Shown piece by piece: positions 1-9,908 of a stretch of DNA of 64,000 nt (position 1 is its first letter; each line of letters starts with the position of its first letter). A model generated the notes under the pieces. The model was given only the letters and a program-made list of their open reading frames with translations. It searched no databases and was not told the DNA's origin. The DNA is from JADLHS01 sp964561105 (GTDB lineage Bacteria; Verrucomicrobiota; Verrucomicrobiia; Limisphaerales; JADLHS01): assembly GCA_964561105.1 (NCBI GenBank), contig CAZLOH010000007.1, forward strand, positions 74,690-138,689, read 5' to 3'. The position numbers and the translations under genes are program-made.

Positions 1-905
1 GCTACGTTGGCGGCGACCGTCGGTTCCGCTCGCGCGGTCGCCGCCAAGTCCAGGCGGTTTGAATTCAAATTGACTGCGAAATCAGCCGTCAGATGGTCGT
101 AGCCTGCGATCTTGAAAAAGTCTTTGGGAATCTGCCAGTGCGGGAACTCCGCGCGGGCCGCCGTTGGCCACCAACTGTTGGTCGTGAACTGCGCCGCCAG
201 CCCGGCCCGGTTGGTCAGCCAGGCCAGTTCACCCGTGACTTCCCACGCGCCATTGGTGCGAGCAAATCCAGTATGCAGCCAGGCCGAACACGCTTTCCAT
301 TCGGCCGACAGTTCCAAAGCGGAAGCACCGAGGACCCGGCCGGTCAGTTGGATTTCGCTCGGAAATTCCGATGGTTGAATCACAGCCCGCAAGCTCCCCG
401 ACCGCCACTGAGCTTGCGGAATCGTTAGCTGGCTCGAGGCGATCTGCACGACGCCATTTGTCAGCTCGGCGAACGGCAACCACTTTTGCAGCAGCAATCC
501 GGCGTCGGAGATTCGATTCAAAGTCTCGCCGGCGGATCCGCCGGAGCGCGCAACCGTGTTGGTGGTGGAAGCGCCGATCACCAGCCGACAACCTTCCAAC
601 AAAAGCTGTGGCAAGTCATTGGTTCGATGCGCGAACCGTTGCCACAACCACGTCGTTGGCAATCCACATTCCACACGCCGGACTTCCAGCCGCGCGCTCC
701 CCCAGCCGGCCCGAACATCAGTCAGCGCAAAGCGAGTCCAGCCGACCCGATCATAGCCGGCATAGCGCAGGCCGAAGTGTTTCGCCGCCGGCCTCAGCCC
801 CCACGGAAACCAGATCGGCACGAGAGCAAGCCCAAGCGCCCCCGCGGCCGCGAGCCAGCACAGGCTGCGGATCAATCGGTGTTTCTTGGGCGGCTTGGCG
901 ACCAT
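1..905 (-). CDS. AsmA/TamB-like envelope protein, N-terminal part (runs off the left edge)
   Basis: Reading the minus strand from an ATG at 905 gives about 301 codons with no stop before the window edge, so this is the first part of a longer protein. It begins MVAKPPKKHR and has one strongly hydrophobic segment at about residues 14-33 (LCWLAAAGALGLALVPIWF), a signal anchor that would leave the rest in the periplasm. Behind it come alternating beta-type segments of the kind LRAVIQPSEF and IQLTGRVLG, with phrases such as LTNGVVQIASSQLTIPQAQW and LTADFAVNLNSNRLDLAA. A single N-terminal membrane anchor followed by repetitive beta strands suits AsmA/TamB/YdbH-like proteins, which are long bridge-like proteins involved in lipid transport or outer-membrane assembly. 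Family assignment is by architecture only. The 268 bases upstream (906-1173) separate it from the next minus-strand gene and should carry its promoter. Confidence 0.6.
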   Translation of the reverse strand, partial: MVAKPPKKHRLIRSLCWLAAAGALGLALVPIWFPWGLRPAAKHFGLRYAGYDRVGWTRFALTDVRAGWGSARLEVRRVECGLPTTWLWQRFAHRTNDLPQLLLEGCRLVIGASTTNTVARSGGSAGETLNRISDAGLLLQKWLPFAELTNGVVQIASSQLTIPQAQWRSGSLRAVIQPSEFPSEIQLTGRVLGASALELSAEWKACSAWLHTGFARTNGAWEVTGELAWLTNRAGLAAQFTTNSWWPTAARAEFPHWQIPKDFFKIAGYDHLTADFAVNLNSNRLDLAATARAEPTVAANV

Positions 906-1173
906 GTCTCGCGTTGACTAGCATTTTTGCCCGGCTTCCTCCACTCCGAATGTCTTTGGCAGACCACCCATTTCGGCTTCAAGAACTCAAGCCGCAACAA
1001 TTCCAACCAGAGGCAGGAAGCGACGATCACCTCCAGTCACGCTTTGCATGGCGAGACTCATCAACCTTGTATCCGCAATCACACAAACCTCTCGTGGCTT
1101 GCACGAGTTGGGAAGATTGAGCGTGCCGCTCTCCGATCAGAGAAGATGAAGCCCGTCAGTCGTGGAACGCGGT

Positions 1174-2181
1174 TCAAGGGCCAGGTCCAATCGCAACTTG
1201 AGCAAGGTAAATGCTGGCCTTGCCCTCGTGACTGGAATAGTAGGACATCCACAATTTTCCATCGTGCAATACCATTCCCGAGTAACTGGTGTCACCACCA
1301 GAAGGCAGTTTCAATGCCTCGGTCAGCGTGCCCGCAACAGGGTCAATCCACGAAAGCGCCGTGCGAACGCCGCCGTCATACAACCGCGTGGCGGCCAGGA
1401 GCCGACGATCAGGCAGTTGGATCAATTCGGGCCCGCCAATTCGGATGTGGAGGTCTTTCCACGTCCAGTTGGTATAGGGCGACACCGCGGTCCCGAGCTG
1501 CGCGGTCAAGCCCGAGTTGACCCCGTCCCGCCGGAGCAAGGCATAGGCCGTGCCGCCGGCATCGAACACCAGCGCCGCTTCGTTGCCATTGGGAAACGCG
1601 AGTCGCGCCGATGAATTCCAGTTGAGGCCGTCCTGACTGCGATACAGGTATGTGAGTCCTGCCTTCGTTCCATGCGGTGCGGTTTCGTAACCGACACAGT
1701 ACGCAATGCCGTTCTTCCAGGCGGGACTCCAGAGCCAGTTGTCGGTGTCGCCCACAAACTGTCCTTCGCTCCAATCGCTGCCGTTCTCGGAAAAGCGCAC
1801 CACCGAGTGATAACTCTCCGCGCCCGACTCCAGCAATTTGATTGACCCGCCGCTGAGCATGAGCCGCCCTCGTGGAGTAATCGTCAACTTCGGGTCCACC
1901 AAACCAACGCCGTCCTGCGCGAGCAACGCCACGGGCGTCCACTGCTCGCCGTCGGCCGAGGACAACACGCGAATTTTGCCGCCCGACGACAGGTGCGCCG
2001 GGGCTTCGCGAAAGACGCAATACCAGCGGTCTTTGAATCGAATCAGGTCGGTGAAAGCGTTGTGGGGCGCTTGATCCCAAATCCGCCGCGCGCTTACTAG
2101 CTTCAGCGTGAGAGGGTCACCGAAAACCGCAAGGCGGTTGCCAAGCAGCACTACCATCATCAATCCAATCGCTCGAAGCAT
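1174..2181 (-). CDS. Secreted sialidase-fold (BNR repeat-like) protein
   Basis: A 335-residue protein. The open frame continues upstream to 2520, but ATG at 2181 gives a clean signal peptide (MLRAIGLMMVVLLGNRLAVF) ending near residue 22, so this start is preferred. The mature part looks like a six-bladed sialidase/neuraminidase propeller: HNAFTDLIRFKDRWYCVFRE at the start, then blades with short Asp-box-like turns (SSADGEQWTPV, SENGSDWSEG, SQDGLNWNSS) and WSPAWKNGIAYCVGYE. Relatives in Verrucomicrobiota and Planctomycetota are usually annotated exo-alpha-sialidase or BNR-repeat protein, often without proven sialidase activity. The arginine triad of true sialidases cannot be assigned by eye, so substrate and activity are open. 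It is divergent from the SNF2 gene; the 280-base gap 2182-2461 must hold both start regions. Confidence 0.75.
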   Translation of the reverse strand: MLRAIGLMMVVLLGNRLAVFGDPLTLKLVSARRIWDQAPHNAFTDLIRFKDRWYCVFREAPAHLSSGGKIRVLSSADGEQWTPVALLAQDGVGLVDPKLTITPRGRLMLSGGSIKLLESGAESYHSVVRFSENGSDWSEGQFVGDTDNWLWSPAWKNGIAYCVGYETAPHGTKAGLTYLYRSQDGLNWNSSARLAFPNGNEAALVFDAGGTAYALLRRDGVNSGLTAQLGTAVSPYTNWTWKDLHIRIGGPELIQLPDRRLLAATRLYDGGVRTALSWIDPVAGTLTEALKLPSGGDTSYSGMVLHDGKLWMSYYSSHEGKASIYLAQVAIGPGP

Positions 2182-2461
2182 CTTCAACGGAACCCTTGCT
2201 TTGAATCCAGGTAGCAGTTCATCGCCGCAAAGCGTAAATGCCCGGTCTCCTTGATTGCGAGAAAATCCGCACATCAAGCGCGTATGCCGCCTACGCTCGT
2301 CTCCTATTCGCCGGCCAGTGTTCAACACCCATGCGGTCGGCCTCCGCTGGATTTGCCGTTGAGTCCGGGAGTTCTCGCGAGTGTTTGCGCTCGGGGTCCA
2401 GCCGCCGGCCGGACGGTTACTTCCTTGAAGGCCGTGCGAAGCTGCCGGCATATTGAGCGAT

Positions 2462-5400
2462 ATGTCCGTGGAGTTGAACGAAGCCCTATTGCAAAAAGCC
2501 GCCGGTTGGGATGTGGTCAAGCGCGCCCGCGCCTACCTCCAACTCGGACAGGTGCTCAGTTCGGATTGGCAACCGCCGCTATTACGCGGAGTCGTACAGA
2601 ACGACGGCGTCTCCTTCCGCGCCTCGATGGTCGTCAAGAGCAGCATTGACATTGAAAATCTCTGCACCTGCCGCGAAGCGCGCGCGTGGGGCAAAATCTG
2701 CGCGCATGGCGTTGCGGTGGGCTTGCATTGGATCGCGGCGCAAAAATCGAACAACACGGCGACCCCGGCGCGTTCCATCGCCAGTGTGCCGCCCTCCCCT
2801 GCCCCGGCGCGCAAACCGGACGGACTCCAACGCGCCCCGACCGGCGAACCCGCCGGGTTGTTTGTGATTCTTCCGCCGAATTTTGACCAAGCCATCGCGC
2901 GCGGCAAAATCATGCTGACGTTCGAGGCGAAGTGGAGCGGCGGTCGTTGCCCCTTGAACGCGCTGCCCAAGGGACGCGCGTTTGCCTTCGCACCGCCGGA
3001 CGACGCCCTCATTGAACGGATCGAAGCGCTGGCCGATGGCGCAACGCCGGCGTTGCTGCAACTGGACGTGAAGGATTTCGCTACGTTGCTGCCGTTATTG
3101 GCCGGTCATGAAAACGTCACCCTCGGCAAAACGAGCGCAGTGACAATAACCCAGACGCCATTCCGAGTGCCGCTGCGCGCCACGTTGGAGGCGAATGGTG
3201 AAATTGTTCTGGCCCGAAAGGAAAAAGCGGAGGCAATCTCGTTCGTAGGCGATTGGGTCTGGCAGAACCAAACCTTGCAGCCACTCGGCCTGCCGCCCGG
3301 CCTGCAAAGTGTTCTGCAAGCGCCGTTGCGCGTGACACGCGCGCAAGTGCCGATGTTCCTGAGCCAGCAGTGGCCGCAATTGTTGGCGGCGGGCGGTGTG
3401 GAGGCGGATTTCAGGCTGGAAGATTTCACGCTCGAACCTTTGACTTCACGCTTGGTTCTCTCGCTGCGCGGCGGGCTGGCGCAACTCGGCGCGTTGCTCC
3501 AATGCGCCTATGGCTCGCGCATCGTCACCTTGGGCGTGACCGCAGCCGACGAAGCCGTCTGGTTGCCCGATCCCCAGGTCACGACACGCTACTCCACCCG
3601 CGATCTGAACACCGAGCGCGCGGCGCTGGCGCGTTTGCAACGCAGCGGTTTCGCGGGGCCGGACAGTCACGGCAAACTCCAACTCAACGGCCAGAACGCC
3701 GTGCTGAATTTCCTGGCGCGAGAGCATCCGGCGCTGCAACGCGAGTGGGAGGTGACCCTGGATGAATCGTTGGAGCAGCGAACGTTGAAAAACATCGAGC
3801 GCATCGAGCCTCAGTTTCAGATCACGACGTCCGGCGTGCAGTGGTTCGATTTGGGCGTGGTTTTCGCGGCCAGCGACGGGGAAACGTTTTCCCCGGCGGA
3901 CATTCAACGCCTGCTTCGATCCGGCCAAAGTCACACGCGCTTGCGGAACGGCAAACTGGCGGTGTTTGACCCGGGCGCGCTGGAGGAATTACAGGAGACG
4001 CTGCTCGACTGCGCGCCGCAACAAAACGCGCAGGGCTATCGCATCGCCAGCCAGCAGGCGGGATTTCTCGCCACCACCTTGCGCCAGCATGGCGATTGGA
4101 AAGTGCAAGCGCCCGCCGCCTGGCGTGAGCGCGCGACCAAACTCAGTGGCGAAGCCAGGCTGACCTGTCCGCCGCTGGGTGATTTGGAAAACGTCCTGCG
4201 CCCGTATCAAAAACACGGCGTCGCGTGGCTGGGCTTTCTCCGGGAGAACGGCTTTGGGGGCATTCTCGCGGATGAAATGGGCCTGGGCAAAACGCTGCAA
4301 ACGCTGGCGTTCCTGAATTCATTAACCGCCGCCAAGCCAGCGCCACACCTCGTCGTTTGCCCGACCAGTCTCGTATTCAACTGGGTGGCCGAGGCGAAGA
4401 AGTTCACCCCCGCGCTCAAGGTGCTCGCACTGCACGGCCCGGATCGGCACGACAAATTTGATCAGATCGCCACGACCGACCTGGTGGTGACCAGTTATGC
4501 GCTCATCCGCCGCGATGCGGAGAAGTATCGCGCGCTCGCGTTCGACACCGCGGTGCTCGATGAGGCCCAGCACATCAAGAACCGGCAGACGCAAAACGCC
4601 CAGGCAGTGAAAGCCGTGCGGGCGCAACATCGGCTCGTGCTCACCGGCACCCCGCTGGAAAACTCCGTGCTCGATCTCTGGTCCATCTTCGACTTCCTCA
4701 TGCCGGGTTATCTCGGGTCGGCGAAGGATTTTCGCGATCGGTATGAGTTGCCGATTGCGAAGGAGAAGAACGTCGAAGCGCAGGCGCGGCTCGCGCGGCG
4801 ATTGCGACCGTTTCTGCTGCGCCGATTGAAGCAGGACGTGGCTGCGGACCTGCCCGCGAAGCTGGAACAAGTGTCGTATTGCGAACTCACACCCGAGCAG
4901 CGCGGTGTTTATCAGCAAATCATCGAGGCGAGTCGCAAGGAAGTGCTCGCGTCAGCGGGCGCGCAAGGGCTGGCGAAGAGTCGCATGGTGGTCTTGACCG
5001 CGCTGCTGCGCTTGCGTCAGGTGTGTTGCGATCTGCGGCTGCTGAAGCTGGAGTCGCGGGATGAGAGTGGGACGGAGCGAGCGAAGGATGGCTCAACCAG
5101 TCCGCCCCCCGCTTCCTCGGCCTCCGGGAAACTAGAACTTTTCAGCGAGTTGCTGGAGGAGGTCATGGATGGCGGCCATCGCGTGCTCGTGTTCAGCCAG
5201 TTCGTTGGCATGTTGACGCTGCTCAAGGAGCGGCTGGCCGAAGCCGGCATCGAGTTTTGTTACCTCGATGGCTCAACGACCGATCGCGCCCGGGTGGTGG
5301 AGCGATTTCAGACCGACACGACCATTCCCGTCTTTCTCATCAGCCTCAAGGCGGGCGGCGTCGGCCTCAATCTGACGGGCGCGGACACCGTGGTGCATTT

Positions 5401-5629
5401 TGATCCGTGGTGGAATCCAGCGGTGGAAGCTCAAGCCACCGATCGCACGCATCGCATCGGTCAAACCAAGGTCGTGACGAGCTACAAGCTGATCACGCGC
5501 GACACGGTGGAGGAGAAAATTCTGATGTTGCAAAACCGGAAGCGCGAGCTGATCCAGGCCACGATGGGGGGCGAGGAGGATTTTGCCGGCGCGTTGAGCT
5601 GGGAGGAAATCCAGGAATTACTGTCGTGA
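2462..5629 (+). CDS. SWIM zinc-finger / SNF2-family DEAD-box helicase
   Basis: A 1,055-residue ATP-dependent DNA translocase of the bacterial Swi2/Snf2 group. ATG at 2462 is chosen; an in-frame TTG at 2453 would add three residues. The N-terminus has a SWIM zinc finger (C68, C70, C80, H82: CTC...ICAH), followed by a roughly 450-residue helicase-associated region. The motor begins near residue 580: Walker A in ADEMGLGKT (D604-T610), motif II DEAQ (700-703), motif III LTGTPLEN, then the second RecA domain with VLVFSQF, YLDGSTTDR, SLKAGGVGLNLTGAD and motif VI ATDRTHRIGQ near the C-terminus. All helicase motifs look intact, so it should be active. The family remodels DNA-protein complexes or assists transcription recycling (RapA-like) or repair; the specific role is unknown. 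The LptF/G-type permease follows in the same direction. Confidence 0.93.
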   Translation: MSVELNEALLQKAAGWDVVKRARAYLQLGQVLSSDWQPPLLRGVVQNDGVSFRASMVVKSSIDIENLCTCREARAWGKICAHGVAVGLHWIAAQKSNNTATPARSIASVPPSPAPARKPDGLQRAPTGEPAGLFVILPPNFDQAIARGKIMLTFEAKWSGGRCPLNALPKGRAFAFAPPDDALIERIEALADGATPALLQLDVKDFATLLPLLAGHENVTLGKTSAVTITQTPFRVPLRATLEANGEIVLARKEKAEAISFVGDWVWQNQTLQPLGLPPGLQSVLQAPLRVTRAQVPMFLSQQWPQLLAAGGVEADFRLEDFTLEPLTSRLVLSLRGGLAQLGALLQCAYGSRIVTLGVTAADEAVWLPDPQVTTRYSTRDLNTERAALARLQRSGFAGPDSHGKLQLNGQNAVLNFLAREHPALQREWEVTLDESLEQRTLKNIERIEPQFQITTSGVQWFDLGVVFAASDGETFSPADIQRLLRSGQSHTRLRNGKLAVFDPGALEELQETLLDCAPQQNAQGYRIASQQAGFLATTLRQHGDWKVQAPAAWRERATKLSGEARLTCPPLGDLENVLRPYQKHGVAWLGFLRENGFGGILADEMGLGKTLQTLAFLNSLTAAKPAPHLVVCPTSLVFNWVAEAKKFTPALKVLALHGPDRHDKFDQIATTDLVVTSYALIRRDAEKYRALAFDTAVLDEAQHIKNRQTQNAQAVKAVRAQHRLVLTGTPLENSVLDLWSIFDFLMPGYLGSAKDFRDRYELPIAKEKNVEAQARLARRLRPFLLRRLKQDVAADLPAKLEQVSYCELTPEQRGVYQQIIEASRKEVLASAGAQGLAKSRMVVLTALLRLRQVCCDLRLLKLESRDESGTERAKDGSTSPPPASSASGKLELFSELLEEVMDGGHRVLVFSQFVGMLTLLKERLAEAGIEFCYLDGSTTDRARVVERFQTDTTIPVFLISLKAGGVGLNLTGADTVVHFDPWWNPAVEAQATDRTHRIGQTKVVTSYKLITRDTVEEKILMLQNRKRELIQATMGGEEDFAGALSWEEIQELLS

Positions 5630-5696
5630 ACGGCCGCGACTTCCGTTTCTTTCATTGTCTCGCGCCGTCCGCCGTTGCAGATTCTCCCCGCCGGAT

Positions 5697-6857
5697 TTGA
5701 AAACGCTGCACCTCTACCTCCTGCGCCAGGTCATCGCGTCATTGCTGATGACGGTGGTGGTGTTCACGTTTGTCCTGTTGCTTGGCAACGTGCTCAAGGA
5801 AGTGCTTGGCCTGCTGGTCAATGGCCAGGCGTCGCTCGGCGTCGTGATCCGGGCGGTGGCGTTGCTGATCCCCTTCGTGTGGGTGTTCGCCCTGCCGATG
5901 GGCATGTTGACCGCCACCCTGCTGGTGTTTGGGCGGTTCAGCGCGGATCAGGAGCTTACCGCCGCCCGCGCCGGCGGCATCAGCCTGGTCTCCCTGGCCA
6001 TGCCCATTCTGATTCTGGGCCTGGTGCTGTCAGGCTTGAGCGCGTGGGTGAACCTGCAACTCGGCCCGAGTTCGCGAGAAGAATTCAAGGCCCTGCTTTT
6101 CAAATACACCGCCAACATTTCCAGCGCCCAACTGCCCGAGGGTCGCTACATCCGGGATTTCCCCGGTTACATGTTCTACGTGGGCAAAAATCGCGGCGGG
6201 CAACTCGAAGACGTCGTGGTTTATTATTTGAACACCGGGACGAATCCGCCCACGACCATCCTGGCGCCCCGCGGCCGGCTGGAGGTGGATGTGACGAATC
6301 GCTTGATCTCGCTGCAACTTTTCGAGGCCAAGGGCGTCGCGTTCCAAGGCGACCATGCCACGATGATTTCCGGCGACGTCACCCACGAATTCAAGTTGAA
6401 CGGCTTTGATCGCGCCCGGGACCGCACCTCCATCAGCGACATGAGCTTCCAGCAACTGCGCGCCGAGTTGCGCGCATTGGAGCAAAATCTCTCCGTCCCG
6501 CTGGCGTTGAGCACCAACCACGATGCGAATGTCCGGCGACAGGCGCTCGAAAACCAGCTTAAAGACCCCACCTCCCGCGTGCGCGTGCAATTGCATCGGC
6601 AAGTCGCGTTTTCCTTCGCGTGTTTTGGCTTCACGCTCATCGGCATCCCGCTTGGCATCCGGATGCACCGGCGCGAAACCAACGTCGGCTTTGCCATCGC
6701 CATCGTGCTTGTGCTGATCTATTACGGCTTTATCCTGCTCGCGCTCTCGCTCGACCAGCGACCCGAATTCCTCCCGCACCTGATTCTCTGGCTGCCGAAC
6801 CTGCTGTTTCAAGTCGTCGGGGCCGTGCTGCTCTGGCGCGCCAACCGTGGGCTTTGA
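5697..6857 (+). CDS. LptF/LptG (YjgP/YjgQ) family permease
   Basis: An inner-membrane permease subunit of the lipopolysaccharide export complex type (LptB2FG), which extracts LPS from the inner membrane and passes it to the Lpt bridge. There are three N-terminal membrane helices (about residues 10-31, 51-77, 97-119), a periplasmic jellyroll-like region (for example YIRDFPGYMFYVGK) and three C-terminal helices (AFSFACFGFTLIGIPLGI, AIAIVLVLIYYGFILLAL, and one ending LLFQVVGAVLLW), the normal family plan. The frame is open from TTG 5655, but TTG at 5697 gives MKTLHLYLLRQ, which places the first helix as usual in the family; this start is an inference (386 aa). Only one member of the usual LptF/LptG pair lies in the window, so the partner must be elsewhere. 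It starts 67 bases after the helicase gene. Confidence 0.85.
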   Translation: MKTLHLYLLRQVIASLLMTVVVFTFVLLLGNVLKEVLGLLVNGQASLGVVIRAVALLIPFVWVFALPMGMLTATLLVFGRFSADQELTAARAGGISLVSLAMPILILGLVLSGLSAWVNLQLGPSSREEFKALLFKYTANISSAQLPEGRYIRDFPGYMFYVGKNRGGQLEDVVVYYLNTGTNPPTTILAPRGRLEVDVTNRLISLQLFEAKGVAFQGDHATMISGDVTHEFKLNGFDRARDRTSISDMSFQQLRAELRALEQNLSVPLALSTNHDANVRRQALENQLKDPTSRVRVQLHRQVAFSFACFGFTLIGIPLGIRMHRRETNVGFAIAIVLVLIYYGFILLALSLDQRPEFLPHLILWLPNLLFQVVGAVLLWRANRGL

Positions 6858-6959
6858 GGAAGAACCTCATCTCAAGCCAGATCACCGAAGGAAGTTCCCG
6901 ACTCCATCGTCATCCCCACACCGGCGAGGGACGCGTCGAGACGTGCCATTTGTTCGCGC

Positions 6960-7757
6960 TCATGTCCGCCGATGCACCTTGTGGACCGCCGCCTGGTCCG
7001 TCGGTTTGATGAGCATCTCGTCAATGTTCACATGCGGCGGGCGACTTGCCACCCACACCAGAATCTCGGCGATGTCCTCCGCCACCAACGGTTCGGTGCC
7101 GGCGTAAACTTTTTGTTCCCGCGCCCGATCGCCTTTGAACCGCACGAGCGAGAATTCCGTCCGGGCCATCCCCGGATCAATGGAGCAGACGCGGATGCCC
7201 GTGCCGTTCAATTCCAAACGCAGCGCCCGCGAGATTTGCAATTCTCCCGCCTTGGCCGCGCAATAGGCCGCGCCCCCTTCGTAGGCCACGCGCCCGGCCA
7301 GCGAGCCGATGTTCAGAATACTCGCGCCAGCCTCATGCGGCATCAGCGGCAACGCGGCGCGTGTCATTCGCAAGATTCCCAGCACATTACTCTGGACCAT
7401 GGCCTCCCAATCCTCATCCTTTCCTTCCGCCACCGGGTCCAGACCCTGTGCGCCTCCGGCGTTGTTGACCAACACGTGCAAACCGCCAGCCGCTGATTTC
7501 TGACCGCCGAGTTTCTCCCTGGCCCATGCCATGAAATCCTCGACGCTCGGCGTCTGGCTCACATCCAGCGCGTGAACGTGCGCTTCACCCGCACCCGCCT
7601 CGCGCGCGGCATTGGCGACCTGCTGCAAGCGATCCGCCCGCCGCGCCCCGAGGAGCAGCTTCGCGCCCTCCGCCCCAAACGCCCTCGCCGCCGCGGCCCC
7701 GAATCCGCTCGAAGCACCCGTGATCAAAACCCATTTGTCCTTTAATCGTGTTGGCAT
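6960..7757 (-). CDS. SDR-family NAD(P)-dependent oxidoreductase
   Basis: A 265-residue classical short-chain dehydrogenase/reductase. The nucleotide-binding motif is TGASSGFG at residues 13-20, the structural NNAG is at 98-101, and the catalytic set is S152, Y165 and K169 (YCAAK). GARRADR after beta-2 suggests NADP preference. The closest familiar subgroup is the YdfG type (3-hydroxy acid / serine dehydrogenases), judged by the pattern SIDPGMARTEFSLVRFKGD near the substrate loop and the C-terminal VASRPPHVNID. The substrate cannot be read from sequence. The gene runs convergently to the LptF/G-type permease with about 100 bases between stops, and has 352 apparently non-coding bases upstream. 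Confidence 0.9.
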   Translation of the reverse strand: MPTRLKDKWVLITGASSGFGAAAARAFGAEGAKLLLGARRADRLQQVANAAREAGAGEAHVHALDVSQTPSVEDFMAWAREKLGGQKSAAGGLHVLVNNAGGAQGLDPVAEGKDEDWEAMVQSNVLGILRMTRAALPLMPHEAGASILNIGSLAGRVAYEGGAAYCAAKAGELQISRALRLELNGTGIRVCSIDPGMARTEFSLVRFKGDRAREQKVYAGTEPLVAEDIAEILVWVASRPPHVNIDEMLIKPTDQAAVHKVHRRT

Positions 7758-8109
7758 GAACCACGGATAACTGAAAAAGACGCCGAGGGGGAGAATTTTT
7801 CGCGCTCGTGGAACAGGCGGGCGGATCTTGATGCTACCCCCTGACTGGAATGGGCCCTCGACCAGCCGCAGTGGGTGACAACCTCATTTCGCTTGGCAAA
7901 TCACAACGCCCAGTGTTTTCGTGCTGCTGCGGTTGAGCTTCGCCACAGCCGCGCTCCTGGGCAGTGCCACGTTGAACCTGAACAGGCGGAAGACGGTTCG
8001 ACGACAAGCTCTTGATGCTTAACGCGCAGTCGCGGGTCTCACAAGTCCGGCGTGCTTGGTTTGACTTCGGAGACGTCGGTGGCCAATCAACGCGAAGTTC
8101 GCGTGCGGT
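7758..8109. other. Intergenic stretch without recognisable gene
   Basis: 352 bases between the start of the SDR gene and the stop of the small membrane protein gene, both on the minus strand. No open frame with recognisable protein character, no strong hairpin and no tRNA-like fold were seen. It must carry the promoter and leader of the SDR gene. Confidence 0.5.
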
Positions 8110-8430
8110 CTATCGAGTAACGATATACCAACCGTAACCGGCAATGCCCGCCACCGGCAACAGTCCACCGACGATCCCTCCAATGATGCCGGCTGCTTTC
8201 TTGGGGAGAATTTTTTCGAGAGCGTGACTCAGGTAGCCACCGGCAAACCAGCCAATCGGCACGCTGATCAAAAAGCCGATCAATCCCAGTTTGCGCGCGA
8301 CAGACAGCGCCTGGAGGTTGCCGGTCATCACCGCCAGCGGAATGGTGATGGCGAACAGCCCGCCAATCGCGCCGATCACCGCCCCGATCACCGCGCCCAG
8401 ATTTTCTTTGCCAACGCTCGGTTCTTTCAT
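8110..8430 (-). CDS. Small glycine-rich membrane protein, unknown function
   Basis: 106 residues with three predicted membrane segments: LGAVIGAVIGAIGGLFAITI near residues 11-30, LGLIGFLISVPIGWFAGGYL near 49-68 and AAGIIGGIVGGLLPVAGIAG near 79-98. The spaced glycines (GxxxG-like) in the first and third segments suggest tight helix packing. I recognise no family. ATG at 8430 is the only good start. It lies between the RlmI-like gene (94 bases upstream, same strand) and the SDR gene, with no evidence of a shared function. Confidence 0.6.
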   Translation of the reverse strand: MKEPSVGKENLGAVIGAVIGAIGGLFAITIPLAVMTGNLQALSVARKLGLIGFLISVPIGWFAGGYLSHALEKILPKKAAGIIGGIVGGLLPVAGIAGYGWYIVTR

Positions 8431-8524
8431 GAAGCCGGAGTTGAAGGCGCGGGTGGCGACCAGTGCAGGAAGCGGCGCTGAGTTGACGGAGGCAAAGTTG
8501 TTTTCACATGCGGGTCAGGCAAAC

Positions 8525-9724
8525 CTATCGCACCAGTTCAAACGCGAAGCCTTTCAAGTATTCAGTCTCGGGAATCATCGGAATGACCGGATGATCGGGC
8601 GATTGCGAATATGCGGCCACGCGGCGGAGCACATGCCGCGTGTCGTAGGCGGCGGAGAGAATCGCGTCCTGAAACGTGGCGGTGTTCACGTGATGCGAAC
8701 AACAGAACGTCGCCAGCGTGCCCCCAGGCTTCAATAATTTCAGGGCGCGCAGGTGAATCTCCTTGTAACCGCGCAACGCATCGCCCACCGACGCGCGATT
8801 GCGCGTAAACGACGGTGGATCGAGCACGATCAGATCGAACCGCGGGATCACCCGCTCGTGCGGTTTCACCGCCGTATTCGCCTTGAGCCAGTCGAAGACG
8901 TTGACGGTCTCGGCGCTCGCGTTCTTCAGGCCGTTCAGCTCCACATTCCGCAACGACGCTTGCACTGCCTCGGCGCTTTGATCCAGCATCAGAACCTGCT
9001 TCGCGCCCGCGCGGGCCGCGTGCAATCCGAACCCACCCAGAAAACTGAAACAGTCCAGCACCTGCGCGCCCGGCGCGAACTGCGCCACGGCCTGGTAACT
9101 GGTTTGTTGATCCAGATACAGGCCGGTCTTGTGCCCACCCAGAATGTCCGTCCCAAACTTGAGTCCGTTCAGGTTGACCGTCACCGGCGCGCCGAGTTCA
9201 CCGGCGATCACGCCATTGACCTCGGCCAGGCCTTCGAACTTGCGCGACGCCACGTCGCTGCGTTCCACCAGGGCGCGCGGTGCAAAGATTTTTTGCAGCA
9301 CAGCCACGATCTGGTCTTTTCGCTTCTCCATGCCGAGCGCGGAAATCTGGATGGCAATCACGTCCTCGTACTTATCCACGATGAGACCGCTGAGGAAATC
9401 ACTTTCGGCGTTCACCACCCGGAACGAAGTGGCGTTCGGCAGGTGACGCTGCCGCACGGCCAGGGCGGCGCGGATGCGTTCCTCGAAAAATGGCAGTCCC
9501 ACCTCGACGCGTTCCGGCGCCAGCACGCGGACATTGATCCGGGATTTGGAATTATAGAAGCCCACGCCCAGCAAACGCTGGCGATGGTCCTTCACCTGCA
9601 CCAATTCACCATCGCCCGCCTGGGCGGTAAGACGAAGAATGGCGGAGGAATAAACCCACGGATGGCCGGCAACGATCCGGTCGGCTTCGCCGGGCTTGAG
9701 AATGACAGTCGGTAACGCTTCCAT
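8525..9724 (-). CDS. RlmI-like class I SAM-dependent rRNA methyltransferase
   Basis: A 399-residue protein matching the RlmI (YccW) layout; E. coli RlmI makes m5C1962 in 23S rRNA. An N-terminal PUA domain (ILKPGEADRIVAGHPWVYSS) is followed by a linker domain and a Rossmann methyltransferase: motif I region VLDCFSFLGGFGLHAARAGA, acidic post-I LMLDQSAEAV, motif IV LDPPSFTRN, and the segment TFCCSHHVNTATF that occupies the place of TFSCS in RlmI, with a cysteine available for m5C chemistry. The end YLKGFAFELV is also typical. The frame opens at 9862, but ATG 9724 (MEALPTVILK) starts directly at the PUA domain and is chosen. It is separated by 184 bases from the propeller gene upstream. Confidence 0.88.
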   Translation of the reverse strand: MEALPTVILKPGEADRIVAGHPWVYSSAILRLTAQAGDGELVQVKDHRQRLLGVGFYNSKSRINVRVLAPERVEVGLPFFEERIRAALAVRQRHLPNATSFRVVNAESDFLSGLIVDKYEDVIAIQISALGMEKRKDQIVAVLQKIFAPRALVERSDVASRKFEGLAEVNGVIAGELGAPVTVNLNGLKFGTDILGGHKTGLYLDQQTSYQAVAQFAPGAQVLDCFSFLGGFGLHAARAGAKQVLMLDQSAEAVQASLRNVELNGLKNASAETVNVFDWLKANTAVKPHERVIPRFDLIVLDPPSFTRNRASVGDALRGYKEIHLRALKLLKPGGTLATFCCSHHVNTATFQDAILSAAYDTRHVLRRVAAYSQSPDHPVIPMIPETEYLKGFAFELVR

Positions 9725-9908
9725 GTTCTTGTAAACAGCGGTCCCGGGCAATCCGGGCGTCCCAGAGGGAATCAGACTGAACCGGAGGAAGCGAGCCGAA
9801 AAGGTAGAGCGCGAAGCGTGACGGATTTGTACGCGGTAAAATGGTTTTGAAAACCCGAGCAACCGCGCCAGCTACGACAGACGAACTGAGGAGGACGGAC
9901 CAACCGAA

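Noticed and set aside
2453..2461. TTG start of the SNF2 gene at 2453
   Set aside because: In-frame ATG nine bases downstream is the more usual codon; neither has a convincing ribosome binding site, so this remains a mild preference.
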